A stretch of 64,000 nt of DNA from Pristionchus mayeri. Lineage: Eukaryota; Nematoda; Chromadorea; Rhabditida; Neodiplogasteridae. The position numbers and the translations under genes are program-made. The notes below the pieces were generated by a model, which was not told where the DNA came from, searched no databases, and saw nothing but the letters and a program-made list of their open reading frames with translations. The stretch is taken from contig BTRK01000006.1 of NCBI GenBank assembly GCA_036245805.1, positions 29,206,901-29,270,900 on the forward strand, written 5' to 3'. Below are positions 12,089 through 23,216 of this stretch, piece by piece. Position 1 is the first letter of the stretch; each line of letters opens with the position of its first letter.

Positions 12089-12539
12089 TTGAACGTATTG
12101 GAGTGAACATCATTTTCATTTCGAGATATTCAATTCACAGGTCACTTTCAAATAATTTCAAAACCATTCTCTATTCACTCTTACCTGGATACGTATACCA
12201 GTGGAAGGATCCTCTCGATTCCTGTGTCTACTTTGTCTGCTGTTAAATCGCTTCTAAACAATATTCAAATAAGCTCTCGATTAATCCCGAGATATGAAAT
12301 TCATGAAGAAAGACAAGACAAAAATAAGGCTTCTGAAAAAAATGAGTTATTTGAGTTATTTATGATTCGCAAGAGTGAAATAGATACGGATCCGTAGGCA
12401 CTACCAACTTATGCAATGTCCCCAATTTTGGACGGTGCACAGTGGGGTTCGCAACTTCTAAAGGAGGCGAGGGGAGGGTAGCGGTCATAGGTGTGCACGC
12501 CTCGATCGGGGGGGGGGGGGGTGCCCAACATTTTGGGTA

Positions 12540-14320
12540 CCCCCTCAACGTATAGGGGATCATGGTCAAAAATCGATCGGTAGGTCAAGACTAAATACCA
12601 TAACCAATTGATAGTACAGTACACCCTGATACCGTATATGGGTACCGTAACCCGAAAATATCGCAAACTAACTTTATTTTTAAAAAGTCCTGACACCGTG
12701 CCCAATCGATTATACAGTCCCCAAGTCTCTACCGTAACCCAGTTCCATTGGTCAGATTCAGTTCCTTGGGTCAAAGATTTTTCTAAAATTTTAAAATCGA
12801 GAGTAAAATTATGTTTAATTATCCTACCGTATCTCTCGTTACTGTAGAATAATTTTATAATCGACTTAGGATTTTTAGAAAAATGTTTGACCCAAGGACC
12901 TGGATCTGACCCATGGGACTTGGTTACGGTAGTGACTTGGGTACTGTACAATCGATTGGGCGCTGTGCTAGGACTTTTTAAAAATAAAGTTAGTTTGCGA
13001 TATTCGCAGGTTACGGTATCAGAGTGTACTGTACTATCGATTGGTTATGGTACTTAGTCTTGACCCACCGATCGATTTTTGACCATGACCCCCTAAAGAC
13101 GAGGAGGGGACCCATCATGTTGGGTACCCCCCATAGTTGCCCAGAGCTAGCGCGGCTTGCCCACCCCCCTGCCACCCATGAACCCTGGGTCATGGTCTTT
13201 TGCCCACCCCGTCCTACCATGAACCCCTGGTCATGGTCAAAAAATTTATGGTAGGTCATGGGTAGGTCAAGATTAAGTACTGTACCAATCGATAGTACTG
13301 TGAGAATTGAAAGCCAAGCAATGGTGCGAGTGCCGCGAGTGCGTTTGGAGAATGAAAGAAAAGTGGTCGATGGATGTTACGAGCGGAACATTTTAAACCC
13401 AGTTTGCGATTCTGTCTAGAAGGAGAAGCCGAGTATGAACCGCAAACTGGGTTTAAAATATTCCGCTCGTAACATCCATCGGCCACTTTTCTTTCATTCT
13501 CCCAAACGCACTCGCTGCACTCGTACTAACACCATTGCTTGGCTTTCAATTCTCACAGTACAGTACTTCATGATACCGTATAGAACTACCGTAACGCTGA
13601 TTACCGCGAACTGATTTTTTCAAAAATTGAAAATACCGTACCCTAATTAAAAAGTCAAAGTACCGTAACCAATTGATAGTACAGCACCACCAGATACCGT
13701 ATCCCACTACCGTAACCCCGACTATCGCGAACTAACTTTATTTTTAAGATGTCCTGTTAACGTGCACAATCGGTCTGGTGTCGTGATCGATCGATTGTAC
13801 AGTAACCAACTGATTACCGTAACCCAGTTCCGTGGGTCAGATCTAGTTCCTGGGGTAAAACATTTTTCTAAAAATCCAAAATCATTTTAGAAAAATCCTA
13901 AATCGATCATAAATTGGTCCTACACTAATTAGAGTTACGGTAGAATACTTCAACATAATTTTATTATCGATTTAGGATTTTTAGAAAAATATTTGACCCA
14001 AGGAACTAGATCTGACCCACGGAACTGGGTTACGGTACAATCGATCGGGCACGGTACCAGATCGCTTGAGCACGGCACCAGGACTTCTTAAAAATAATTT
14101 TAGTTCGCGATAGTCGCGGTTACGGTAGTGGGATATGGTATCTGGTGGTAATGTACTATCGATTGGGTACGGTACTCTGATTTTTTAATTAGGGTTCCGA
14201 ATTTTCAATTTTTGAAAAAAAATCAGTTCACGGTAATCAGGGTTACGGTAGCTATATACGGTATCAGGAAGTACTGTACTATCGATTGGTACAGTACTTA
14301 ATATTGACCTACCCATGACC
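12540..14320. repeat. TACCGTAACC / TACTGTACTATCGATTG array with inverted copies
   Basis: Units built of TACGGTAACC-like and GTACTGTACTATCGATTGG-like words plus an 'AACTAACTTTATTTTTA' block repeat in both orientations. G14 and C14 tracts (12508-12521, 14409-14422) occur near the two ends of the array. The same unit family forms the arms of the foldback at 36640-37317 and 50580-51010. Long ORFs here come from the repeat and are not called. Confidence 0.7.
13298..13558. mobile_element. 261-bp hairpin MITE, CTGTGAGAA family
   Basis: The ends are CTGTGAGAATTGAAAGCCAA and its complement, flanked by TA (13296-13297, 13559-13560). The arms pair over nearly the full length, with a short loop near 13420. 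It sits inside the TACCG array. Relatives with the same end but different interiors are at 34518-34679, 30897 onward, and 63535-63966. Confidence 0.85.
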
Positions 14321-14589
14321 TACCATCGATTTTTCGACCATGAACCCAGTGTCATTGTTTTTTCTGCCCACCCCCCTGCCGAAGGCAGCGGCGTGGGCAA
14401 CTATGGTACCCCCCCCCCCCCCGCCTCGATCCCTGCACATCTATGGTAACGGTATTCTAGCGGTTTCGTATCGCGTGCGGAGGACAGCTCTATTTCAACA
14501 TTTAAGCTTTCTGATCGTCACCTGATGATACCACTTCTCATATTCTCACGTGACAGGCGTGTATATTATTCTAATTATCAAGATCACAT

Positions 14590-15170
14590 ATACAGTCGCG
14601 CCGGAAAGTCACCGCGCTCTTTTTGAATTTGTTGAAACTTTTTGCCCAGGAAATGCATCATTCTGGCACTAGGGTATGGTGTACCAAATTCATTGGAGAT
14701 TATGACTGATGTTGGGGTATGACGAAATCGCTCCAGTTATTACATAGTGATGACGCAATCAAAATGCACTTTTTCAAATCGGCATTATTCTTACATAGAT
14801 TTTTTTCTTTTTCGCCAAACTTTCTAACACGTGTATCACGAGTCAGTGGAGGTGCCCAGGAACAATTTGCAAAAAGTTATCATGATTTGGTCCTTACATA
14901 GGGTAAGTGAATATCCTAGAGAAAAGATTTTGAAAGATATAGGTCATTGGTCCCAGAGCCGGCTTTTAGGAAATTTCCGGTTTTGCAACTGGCTATGCTG
15001 CATTTCAGCTCCCATATGAGCTACTGAGATGGCATTGTGCTCAAAATGTGCGGAGAATTATTCTAAACAACTTTTATGTTGAGAACTTTTTAGTAAAACA
15101 AAAAGTTAAATTGATATGAGAGAAAACAATTTTTTCACAAGATAAAAAATCAGTTTCGCGATAAAGAGGG
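14590..15170. repeat. Fragments of two foldback families
   Basis: A left end ACAGTCGCGCCGGAAAGT (about 14591) resembles the element at 35015-36372. From about 14826, TATCACGAGTCAGTGG begins a one-armed copy of the family at 51798-53044. No gene is seen. Confidence 0.5.
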
Positions 15171-16593
15171 GTACTTACAATGGATTTTCTCTGCATAAAA
15201 TTAAAGAATAACTCAATATGAGACCGTCCGTGATAGAATCAACAAATCGTAGTGAGGCTTCGGTACAGCCGAAAAGTGAATAGTGGTGAAAACATGTTTC
15301 TTGGGGTAGTTTTTGATGCTGAACATAGGTCGAAAAGTATGTAGATATCGACATGTCAAAAAACGTACCCTCCATTAGCAAACACATCGAACTTTCTTGA
15401 TCACATTATCGGCCCCATTGAATGAATAAATAAAAACGTGGTCCCGTTCTGGGAAAACGTGCCGCAGCTGAGAAAACCTACCGAAGTCTCAAAATCCGAT
15501 TTTCACGTTATGACACGTTATGCGGGCATGTTTATTTTAGCAAGCGATGAGCACAAGGTAGAAAGTGATACACCGTTGGATAGAGGACGTCGAGAATAAT
15601 CAGAATAATCAAAAAGAGGCACGTTTTTCTCAAAAATAAAATTCTTAAAAATTTTAAACTATTTGCGCAGCATGTCTTTTCGATCTCTGATGCTGAACAT
15701 GGTGGTCCACTTCATTTTGCATGATTCGTTCGTTGAAAGTCGGTGTAGTGCCTTTCTACTTCCGGCCAACTCTTGTTTTTCGCACGTAGCACTCTTCAAA
15801 TACATGCTAGAAGCATGAAATTTCGCGTGCCCGAGCATAATTTGATGGAGAATCGACCGATGTATTTCATTCGTCATGCATTTTTTCGTTATTGAGAAAA
15901 ATCGACTTTTTGACTCGTTCAAATGAGCGAGTGGAGACCGGAATAGATCGATCCGCCTTTTCGTGCTGATTCGAATGGTATATACATGTAAGGGGTTCTG
16001 ACATACCCGAAGGGTACTTATCCACAATTTTCTCATGTTTGAGCGCATTTCACTGTGTAAGTGACGAATGAGCGAGATGAAAATGGAAGGGAGACTCATT
16101 TCCCTCCCACTCATTCCCCGATTGCACTGCAATTGCACAGTGAAATGCGCTCAAAAATGAGAAAATCGTGCATAAGTACCTTTCGGGTATGTCCCTTACA
16201 TGTATATACCATTCGAATCAGCACGAAAAGGCGGATCGATCCATTCCGGTCTCCACTCACTCATTTGAACGAGTCAAAAAGTCGATTTTTCTCGATAACG
16301 AAAAAAATGCATGACCAATGAAATACATAGGTCGATTCTCCATGAAATTCTGCTCGGGCACGCGAAATTTCATGCTTCTAGCATGTATTTGAAGAGTGCT
16401 ACGAGCGAAAAACAAGATTTGGCCGGAAGTAGAAAGGCACTACACCGACTTTCAACGAACGAATCATGCAAAATGAAGTGGACCACCATGTTCAGCATCA
16501 AAAACTACCCCAAGAGACATGTTTTCACCACTACTCACTTTTGGTCTGTACCGAGGCTTTGTTGAATCTATCGCGAACGGTCTCATATAGGCC
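15171..16593. repeat. Foldback element with long arms, centre near 16100
   Basis: The left arm (15171-15323 plus 15698-16090) is repeated inverted at about 16110-16593. The left arm is broken by the hAT-like MITE at 15324-15689, whose removal aligns both arms. Mirrored ORFs starting from a LHSEMRS-type peptide appear on both strands because of the palindrome. Confidence 0.75.
15324..15689. mobile_element. 366-bp hAT-like MITE, copy 1
   Basis: The ends are CATAGGTCGAAAAG and CTTTTCGATCTCTG, flanked by an exact 8-bp duplication ATGCTGAA (15316-15323, 15690-15697). An inverted relative lies at 24783-25144 with its own 8-bp duplication. Confidence 0.85.
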
Positions 16594-16628
16594 AGATAAA
16601 AATGAGAAAAGTCGATTTTTTGGGAGGC

Positions 16629-16630
<2 letters not shown>

Positions 16631-16663
<33 letters not shown>
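16631..16663. repeat. (TA)n microsatellite
   Basis: An uninterrupted run of about 15 TA units. Confidence 0.95.
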
Positions 16664-16665
<2 letters not shown>

Positions 16666-16985
16666 TATTTCAGTCGAAATAACGTTACAAAATTGAAATA
16701 GAATAGGCAATTAATGACGGTTAAAATGACGAGTGGATATTGGGACAATAGGGTCGGGGGGATCTACTCAGATGAACTGGTTTGATTCGCGGTATTTACT
16801 AAAAGCCTTGCCGCTCTCGGAAAGAAGCCATTGTGTCTGTAGTTGTGGTAAGATGGGTACTTACAATGAATTTTCTCTGCATAAAATGGAAGAATAACTC
16901 AACATGTGTCAGAAATAAATGATTGGCTATTGGCTTAGAACGAGGGCAATCATTTCTTCGAAAAATGCACTTTTCGACGCTGATA

Positions 16986-18098
16986 TCACGGATCTCCTGT
17001 AAAAATGCAAGAAAATGACACCTCATTGCGACAAAAAAAAATTTGGATCACGGATTTCGCTGTAGTGCCATTTTTGAATAAAATACTATTCGGCATGTAT
17101 CTCACTTCCGACTTATGCAAATGAGAAAAGTAAGGATATGAATCGATAGCTCCAGACTAGATCTCCTAAAATGACTAAGGGGTACAAGTCGTGAAAGTTG
17201 GCCGTTTTCGAGATACGGGATAAATTTCATTCAAGGGACCATCGTGTGCGAGTAGTTTATTTCAGCAAAAAAATAAGACAAGTCCAGATTCTCCCTACTG
17301 AGTAGCTATATTTACCTCCCCGTGTTTTGACCAATGAACTACGTACATACCTAAATTCTAGGGTGGGGAATCCGAATCTAACGTAAAAATCGTAGCTTTC
17401 CTCAGTTATAGTTGAGTTTGGCCATTATTTCACCATATTATGTCACTACAAAATTCGATTTTACGCTGTATCTCGAAAACGGCCAACTTTCACGACTTGT
17501 ACCCCTTAGCCATTTTTGGAGATCTAGTCTAGAGCTATCGATTCATATCCTTACTTTTCTCATTTGCATAAGTCGGAAGTGAGATACATGCCGAATGGTA
17601 TTTTATTCAAAAATGGCACTATGTTCAATTTATCCCTACTGAGTGCCGATGTGATACGCCCCCTCTCATGACCAATGAATTATGTAAGAACCTCAATTCG
17701 TGGGTGGGGAATCCGAATCAATAATAAAAATCGTAGCTTTCGGACCATAAAGGGTAGAAAATTAGCATATTGTAATGAATAAAACGGTTTTTTGCATGAA
17801 ACTATGTTAAGACATCATTTCCGCACGGAGCGCAACAGAACATATTTGTAGATATCTGTATTACGAACCGATTGAAAAAAATCCGCTCGCTGTAGGTCAA
17901 AAACTGACCGATATACGGCCTTCCAAAGTGGTAGGTCATAACTCTGTTCAACACGCAAATTTCGAAAAATGAAGCGGATAGGCGTTCTCCTCGCTCTCAC
18001 TTTGGTCAGTCCTAAAGTTTACAGCGAAATGCGTGATCCAAAAATTTTTTTGTCGCAATGAGGTGTCATTTTCCTGCATTTTTACAGGAGATCCGTGA
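16986..18098. mobile_element. 1.1-kb palindromic MITE, TCACGG family (copy 2)
   Basis: The ends TCACGGATCTCCTGTAAAAA and complement are flanked by TA (16984-16985, 18099-18100). The next 25-30 bp of each arm match almost perfectly (AATGACACCTCATTGCGAC). A second, inner palindrome (about 17080-17610) contains AAACGGCCAACTTTCACGAC in both orientations. Confidence 0.85.
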
Positions 18099-18153
18099 TA
18101 TGTGCTTCATTTCCAGGTCGGTACTGTGTGTCAGTGTAATTATCGTCATCAGC

Positions 18154-18301
18154 ACGGGATTACGCTGATCATTTCCGGCTTTCCCTTGAGGCTATTATTG
18201 ATTTTTATCATTTTTGTATATTCATTCTCAACTAATTCAGCCATCGGCTATTCGATGGAGGACAAAAAATAGGGGGTCAATTTTGTCCTCGTCCGGTAAC
18301 T
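18154..18301. mobile_element. Truncated TTAA-type MITE
   Basis: The right part of the TTAA family (full copies at 22306-22519, 38289-38515), ending CGTCCGGTAACT directly before TTAA at 18302-18305. The left end is missing. Confidence 0.75.
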
Positions 18302-18305
18302 TTAA

Positions 18306-18549
18306 AGTTACGCAACAAGGATGAGACCCTGATACCAAGACGCGACGCATTGTGCGAGCGTTGCGGGTATGAGAGAGTATGCAAAAGTGAGTGTTGGATC
18401 AGGCAACATCTCCCTGATCCTTTCCGGCCTTCGCATGGGGCTATTATTGATTTTTCGCATTTTTGTGTATTCTTTCTCAACTAATTCCGCTATCGGGTAT
18501 TGAATGGAAGACAAAAACAGGAGGACAATTTCTTCCTTGTTGGGTAACT
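18306..18549. mobile_element. TTAA-type MITE, diverged full-length copy
   Basis: It starts AGTTACGCAACAAGGATGAG and ends in the complementary TTGTTGGGTAACT. It abuts the previous copy and shares its TTAA. A TTAA target suggests a piggyBac-type mobiliser. Confidence 0.75.
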
Positions 18550-18918
18550 AGGGAAAATGCCGCCGGAAATTGCATATTCAAAATTCGGTTCTTGCAAGGG
18601 AATAGTAACCCATACTATAAAATTATTGAATGCGAGCTATTGGAACTTGGTCTAGACCCAGGGCCCATCAGAAAACGCATTTTCAAAAAGTGCTCAAAAA
18701 TTCCTCTTAAGAAACGTCGATAATTGTTTTTGGCAGGGATTCGTTGCTCTCGCACCGGTTGGTTCTTATCAACTTCTAGGGGAAGAAATACTGTGTCATC
18801 GTGGCTCAGTAGGTAAGTGCCCAGCCTATGAGTCGCCTCGCAATTTGGCCGCTGATTCGATGCCAGCCATGGACATCTCTTTTGCTCTAATTTTTTTACT
18901 TTTGCTTTTTAAAAATTA

Positions 18919-19406
18919 CTGTATAAAGAAATATCGAAACGTTTGTGTCTGTCTGTCTGTAACACTTTTTCTACAAATCGCTCTACTTCATTTCAAAATC
19001 ATCCTATGTGCCTAAGACCTTGACCATATGAAATCCCTTAACGAGCACTTTCAAAATTTGAACTTTCTTTTCTTCAAATAGCTATAACTCAGCTCAAAAT
19101 CATCCTAGACCGCTAAGACCCTGACCGTTGGCACCCCCACGATGAGCGCTTTTAAAATTTCAATATTGATGGTTGATCTTTTCGTTTAAATCACTGTAAC
19201 TCGGCTCAAACACGTCCTCTTGACTCCGGATCTTGACCGTTGGCATCCCCATGGTGGGAACGCACAGTGGTACATTTTACCAAAACGCAGAAACTTCAAT
19301 TTCACGCCCGAGGCCTCGCGAGCCTTTTACAGCATTTTAAGCAGGCTCTCACCAGTCACTTCCAATTTTTGTCCTTAACACACAACCCCGCGTACAACGT
19401 AGCTAG
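18919..19406 (+). mobile_element. Helitron-like segment
   Basis: AAATATCGAAACGTTTGTGTCTGTCTGTCTG near the left end is followed by repeats of the 'TCGCTC.A..TCA.AATCATCCT' type. It then has the GAGCCTTTTACAGCATTTTA block and CACACAACCCCGCGTACAAC, ending GTAGCTAG before TT. The organisation matches 56519-59533. The 5' boundary is approximate. Confidence 0.45.
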
Positions 19407-19593
19407 TTTGGTATGATGATTAGTGCCCTATGACACTAGTGCAAGGCTGCGTAATGCGTAACGTCTCATAGGCTGGGCACTAACCTACTGAGCCACGATG
19501 ACACAGTATTTCTTTCCCGAGAAGTTGACACTAACAAGTCGGTGCGAGAGCAATGAATCCCTGCCAAAACATTTATCGATTTTTCTTGAGATA

Positions 19594-20835
19594 TTGGGGT
19601 GTCCGGAAAGTTCGTATAATTTTTTGTTTTTATTTTTTATTCAATGCTTTACAATTCTCAGTGACCAATGTATGCCCCCTTCTTTCTCACTACCTCCCTC
19701 CAGCGATTGGGCAGGGTCTCGATTCCTCTCTTCCAGAATGCGGGTTTCTTCGAGACCGCCCAGTTCACGAAAGCCCTCACAACTTCATCTCGATTCTTGA
19801 ACTTCTTTCCTTTGCAGAAGTCAGAGAGAGAGCGGAAGCAGTGGTAGTCGCATGGGGAGAGATCCGGGGAATACGGTGGATGGGGAATCCTCTCGATCTT
19901 CAGCTCGTCCATTTTCTTCTGGGTCATCTTCGCTCGATGTGGGCGAGCATTGTCCGTGAGAAGATGAATTTTGCCCTGGTTCAGGAGTCTGGGAGGGACT
20001 CTGATCGCGACATCTTCCAGTTGTTCAGAGAAGAGGTCGGCATTGATGCTGGTGCCAGGGGCGAGGATCTCCCAGTAGATGGGACCGAGCACTGAGAAGA
20101 AGAAGCAGAGGAGATCCTTCTTTCCGTGCTCTTCCTTCTTCGGGACGGGCGTGGGCTTCTCATCTGCATCCACCCATTGCAGTCTCCTCACAGGGTTATC
20201 GTACGTGATCCACTTCTCATCTTTAACGATGATGGAATTGACCCATCGAAGATTGGATCTACGATGGAGTAATTCCCGACAGACTTGAACACGATTTTTC
20301 AGCTGTTCGGGGGAGAGGTCATGGGGAATCACTTGTGGGAGTTTCGGCTTCTTCCCAGATCGATGGAGGATATCGGACACCGTTGATCTGGGAGTACCAG
20401 TATCCTTCTTCAACTCACGCACACTGGCCATGGGCTTGCGCTTCAGTGTGCGGAGAACGAGAGGCTGATCGAGGGAGGGAGGGCGTCCAGAGCGGGGTTG
20501 ATCATCGAGACCAAACTCCCCTTTCTTGAAGCGGGAGAACCACTTATAGCAGAAGGGTAGGGAGGGGGCGTCAGCTCCTTCCGACTGGGCCAGGGCAGAG
20601 TGGGCCTCCTTCACGGATCGGCCAAGACGGTAGTAATGAAGTAAAACTGCTCGGAGGTAGAGATGGGAGTCCATCACAAGAATCAATGTAGCAACTAGGA
20701 GACTGATTAAATCCTCTCACTACTCAACGTCAGAATGATGCAATACATTGTTGACAAACAGATTGCGCAATCACTGCGTTTGATCGCGAACTGACTTTTT
20801 TCCGAAGCATTATACGAACTTTCCGGACACCCCAA
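19594..20835 (-). mobile_element. Complete mariner transposon
   Basis: The 27-bp terminal inverted repeats match perfectly (both begin TTGGGGTGTCCGGAAAGTTC). They are flanked by the TA duplication at 19592-19593 and 20836-20837. The length of 1242 bp is normal for mariner, and one uninterrupted transposase ORF fills the interior. Everything needed for an autonomous copy appears to be present. It inserted into a foldback arm. Confidence 0.95.
19658..20686 (-). CDS. mariner-type DD34D transposase
   Basis: 342 codons with no stop or frameshift. The N-terminal half has the paired helix-turn-helix organisation of mariner transposases, including a Tyr-Lys-Trp segment (CYKWFSRFKKGEFGLDDQPR) and a GRPPSL linker. 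The catalytic core carries DEKWI (first Asp), TDNARPH (second Asp) and PPYSPDLSPCDYHCF (third Asp). Exactly 34 residues lie between the second and third Asp, which defines the mariner family rather than Tc1 (DD34E). The enzyme cuts and pastes the element at TA dinucleotides in the nucleus. The annotated start is the first Met of the frame; a second Met six codons in (MDSHLYLRA) is the more usual mariner-like start. Intact length and motifs suggest a potentially active enzyme; activity is inferred, not shown. Confidence 0.95.
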   Translation of the reverse strand: MILVMDSHLYLRAVLLHYYRLGRSVKEAHSALAQSEGADAPSLPFCYKWFSRFKKGEFGLDDQPRSGRPPSLDQPLVLRTLKRKPMASVRELKKDTGTPRSTVSDILHRSGKKPKLPQVIPHDLSPEQLKNRVQVCRELLHRRSNLRWVNSIIVKDEKWITYDNPVRRLQWVDADEKPTPVPKKEEHGKKDLLCFFFSVLGPIYWEILAPGTSINADLFSEQLEDVAIRVPPRLLNQGKIHLLTDNARPHRAKMTQKKMDELKIERIPHPPYSPDLSPCDYHCFRSLSDFCKGKKFKNRDEVVRAFVNWAVSKKPAFWKRGIETLPNRWREVVRKKGAYIGH

Positions 20836-21124
20836 TAGGAATTTGTGAGCACTTTTTGAAAAAAAGCGTTTTCGGATGGGTCCTGGTTTCCAATCACTGA
20901 TGTGCTCGGAAAGGGGTACGGGTACGTAAATCCGTAAACCCGCCAGGTGGGATTCCCGTGACCGCGGCGTGCCCTGCATGGGAAGGGTACGGCCCCTCCA
21001 GTGCGTGAACCCCAGGGGGGGGGGGGGGTCGACGGATGTAAAGCGTTTGGAATCCAATACCTCGCATTCAATAATTACCAAGATCCAATAGCTCGCATTC
21101 AAGAATTTTATGGATATGGTTTAC

Positions 21125-21173
21125 GACCCATAGGATATCACTTCCCTTGTAAGGAAGTGATATCCTATGGGTC
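21125..21173. repeat. Perfect 21-bp hairpin with 7-nt loop
   Basis: GACCCATAGGATATCACTTC(C) is followed by a 7-nt loop and then the exact complement, giving a 49-nt perfect stem-loop. It lies beside the end of the foldback at 18550-21200. Confidence 0.9.
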
Positions 21174-21236
21174 TTTAAAAGGTTTTGGGTATAACTCCAG
21201 AGCACCTATTGACTAGTATCATCAAATTTCGGTTAC

Positions 21237-21541
21237 CTTGTTTGCATGGCCGACCATTTTTTTAGAAACTGAAGAATCGACGAGATCGAGAATGAAGGTC
21301 TATAACAAACAAACGGGATAATGAAGGCTCTCTACTTTCACTGTATTAAACCCTCTGTCCTCACCGGATCTTCTGGTCTCAGCATGAACGTAGTCTTCTT
21401 TCGATTTGGTTGATTGCCGACTTCCAGATACTTTTCTTCCAAGTTGTCAATCACTACAAATAGACACTTAGAATGGAATTTTGTCTTTATTTATTACAGG
21501 ACGGCATTTTTTCATCGATATATTTGGGACGCTTCACGAAC
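21237..21541 (-). CDS. Three-exon fragment of an unidentified gene
   Basis: Minus-strand exons are 21498-21541 (44 nt), 21365-21453 (89 nt) and probably 21237-21268 (32 nt). Introns are 44 and 96 bp with GT-AG borders, and phase is kept through all three. The longest exon encodes a charged peptide containing EEKYLEVGNQPNRKKTTF. The upstream acceptor is TTAAG|G at 21542. Neither end of the gene is found: the 5' side meets AT-rich repeat and the 3' side meets foldback DNA. Splicing logic is good for the first two exons and weaker for the third. The family is not recognised. Confidence 0.5.
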
Positions 21542-22011
21542 CTTAACAATATTGTGATTGTGTGAGCATTTACATTTAAAAAAAACACAGGCTTTTCGGT
21601 ACTTCTTCGATATTTGGCACACCCCTCCCCTTCCTCACTCATTTCTAGGTATCTCTACATGATTTTCGGTATCACACCCCCTCTGCGATGGAGAGGGAAT
21701 GAGAAATGATAAGGGGGTGGGCCAAATGTCGAAGAAGTGCCGGTTTTTCTATTTTTAGCAACTCTTTCTATGATTAAAAATGATCGTGAAATGGAACATC
21801 TCATCTCCCTCAATGGGATATTGATGAAAAAATTGCCGTTTTATCGCTTTCCCTCAATAAATTAGCTGCAGGACTTGTCAAAAGTTTGACAACAACGTTC
21901 AAATCGTCGTAACTTCCATAAAGAATTAAGAAAGACATTAATGGTAGATGGTGCTTGTATGCGAGATCATAACCATATGGTTGAAATCGATAGTGCTTCC
22001 TTCAGCTATTA

Positions 22012-23127
22012 TGGTGTCCCATAAGTTCTTACACTTTTTTTCCGAGGAACTTTTAATCGGCCGTATTAATTGTGCATCCCAAATGTTAATACTAATGAAT
22101 AGATCAACCATTACACAATCACGCAATCCATGGAATTTGTAGCAGCTGCTCCCACATGTTTTTAAGAAACGTTTATGTAAAGGGTACTGTAGTGCCAAAT
22201 CGACACTTTTTCCTCAACATGTTTTTCTTTCTTTACGGCTTATTTTTAATGGAATCTTATTTCTTTCTTCTACATTTTGTAGTGTATGAATAGCTTAATA
22301 TTAATGTTACCCAACAAGGACGAAACCCTGATCTCACCATGATCCCGTCGCGTGCACGAGAGAGTATGCAAAAATGAGAGAGCGCGGATCATTTCCGGCT
22401 TTCCCTTGAGGCTATTATTGATTTTTAGCATTTTTGTATATTCATTTTATACTAATTCAACCATCGACTATTCGATGGAGGACAAAAATAATGGGTCAAT
22501 TTCGTCCTTGTTGGGTAACTTTAATGCTAAATCGGGAAGGAATCTGCCTACAGATGTTGATGCAACAATAAAAAACAAAAATCTTTAAAAAAACTGAACC
22601 ATTTTTTTCCACCTTACCGATGACATTTAACGATCAAACAAATAATTGACATTAAATTTCCCTCTAAGCTCTTCAAATGATATTTGCACAAGAAAGTATG
22701 GAGTACCACTAAATATCTCCATTTAGCGCATATCTAAATTAGGGTTCGATTTGATCGCACAGAGAAATAACCTAGCGTTCCCGTGTGAGTGTTGTATGTA
22801 TTGAACGCTAACACTCATAAAATACAAATCAATGTCATGAGTTAAGTACACGGAAAGGATTGTAGGATCGTGTATTTTCAAAATAGTTAGTTAGTGGCAC
22901 CAAACCTTTGCGATCCTTCGTAGGAAAAATTAATTTCAATGGGTCAAAAAAGTACCCGTTACATAAAAATTTGCTTAACAGAGAGGAGAGCAGCTGATGT
23001 TAATTCAATGGATAGTGGGATTGTGTAATGGTTGCACTACTAAATAATATTAACATTTGGGAAGCACAATGAATACAGCCGAATTTACGTTCCACCGAAA
23101 AAAAGTGTAAGAACTTATGGGACACCC
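22012..23127. mobile_element. mariner-like foldback MITE (GGTGTCCCATAAGT ends)
   Basis: The ends GGTGTCCCATAAGTTCTTAC and complement are flanked by TA (22010-22011, 23128-23129). Similar arms extend about 150 bp inward, including the TTACACAATC block in both orientations. A TTAA-type MITE (22306-22519) lies inside. No transposase. Confidence 0.8.
22306..22519. mobile_element. TTAA-type MITE (214 bp)
   Basis: GTTACCCAACAAGGACGAAA at the left, and the complement AATTTCGTCCTTGTTGGGTA(AC) at the right. TTAA is present on both sides (left two bases off). The interior is shared with copies at 18154, 18306, 27451, 38289 and 53555. Confidence 0.85.
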
Positions 23128-23216
23128 TAATATTTGACGATTGCGAAATACAAATATGTAATTTTGCAACTAAATATACTTTACCAAGAAGACGCCTAAA
23201 TATAAATAATGGCATA

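Larger units (their letters stand above)
18550..21200. repeat. Foldback carrying a Helitron-like segment and a mariner
   Basis: Left-arm sequence (about 18620-18830) is found inverted at 19462-19593 and, after the mariner, at 20836-20900 and about 21060. The inner junctions hold tRNA-like box A/B sequence (18796-18870: TGGCTCAGTAGG then TGATTCGATGCC). The loop holds a Helitron-like segment ending CTAG at 19403-19406. The mariner at 19594-20835 splits the right arm at a TA. Confidence 0.7.

Noticed and set aside
12409..12951. 180-codon ORF in the TACCG array
   Set aside because: Composed of repeat units also present inverted nearby; the peptide repeats the DNA motif.
19658..20529. Several antisense ORFs over the mariner transposase
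   Set aside because: Shadows of the transposase frame; they lack motifs and disappear in the diverged copy.
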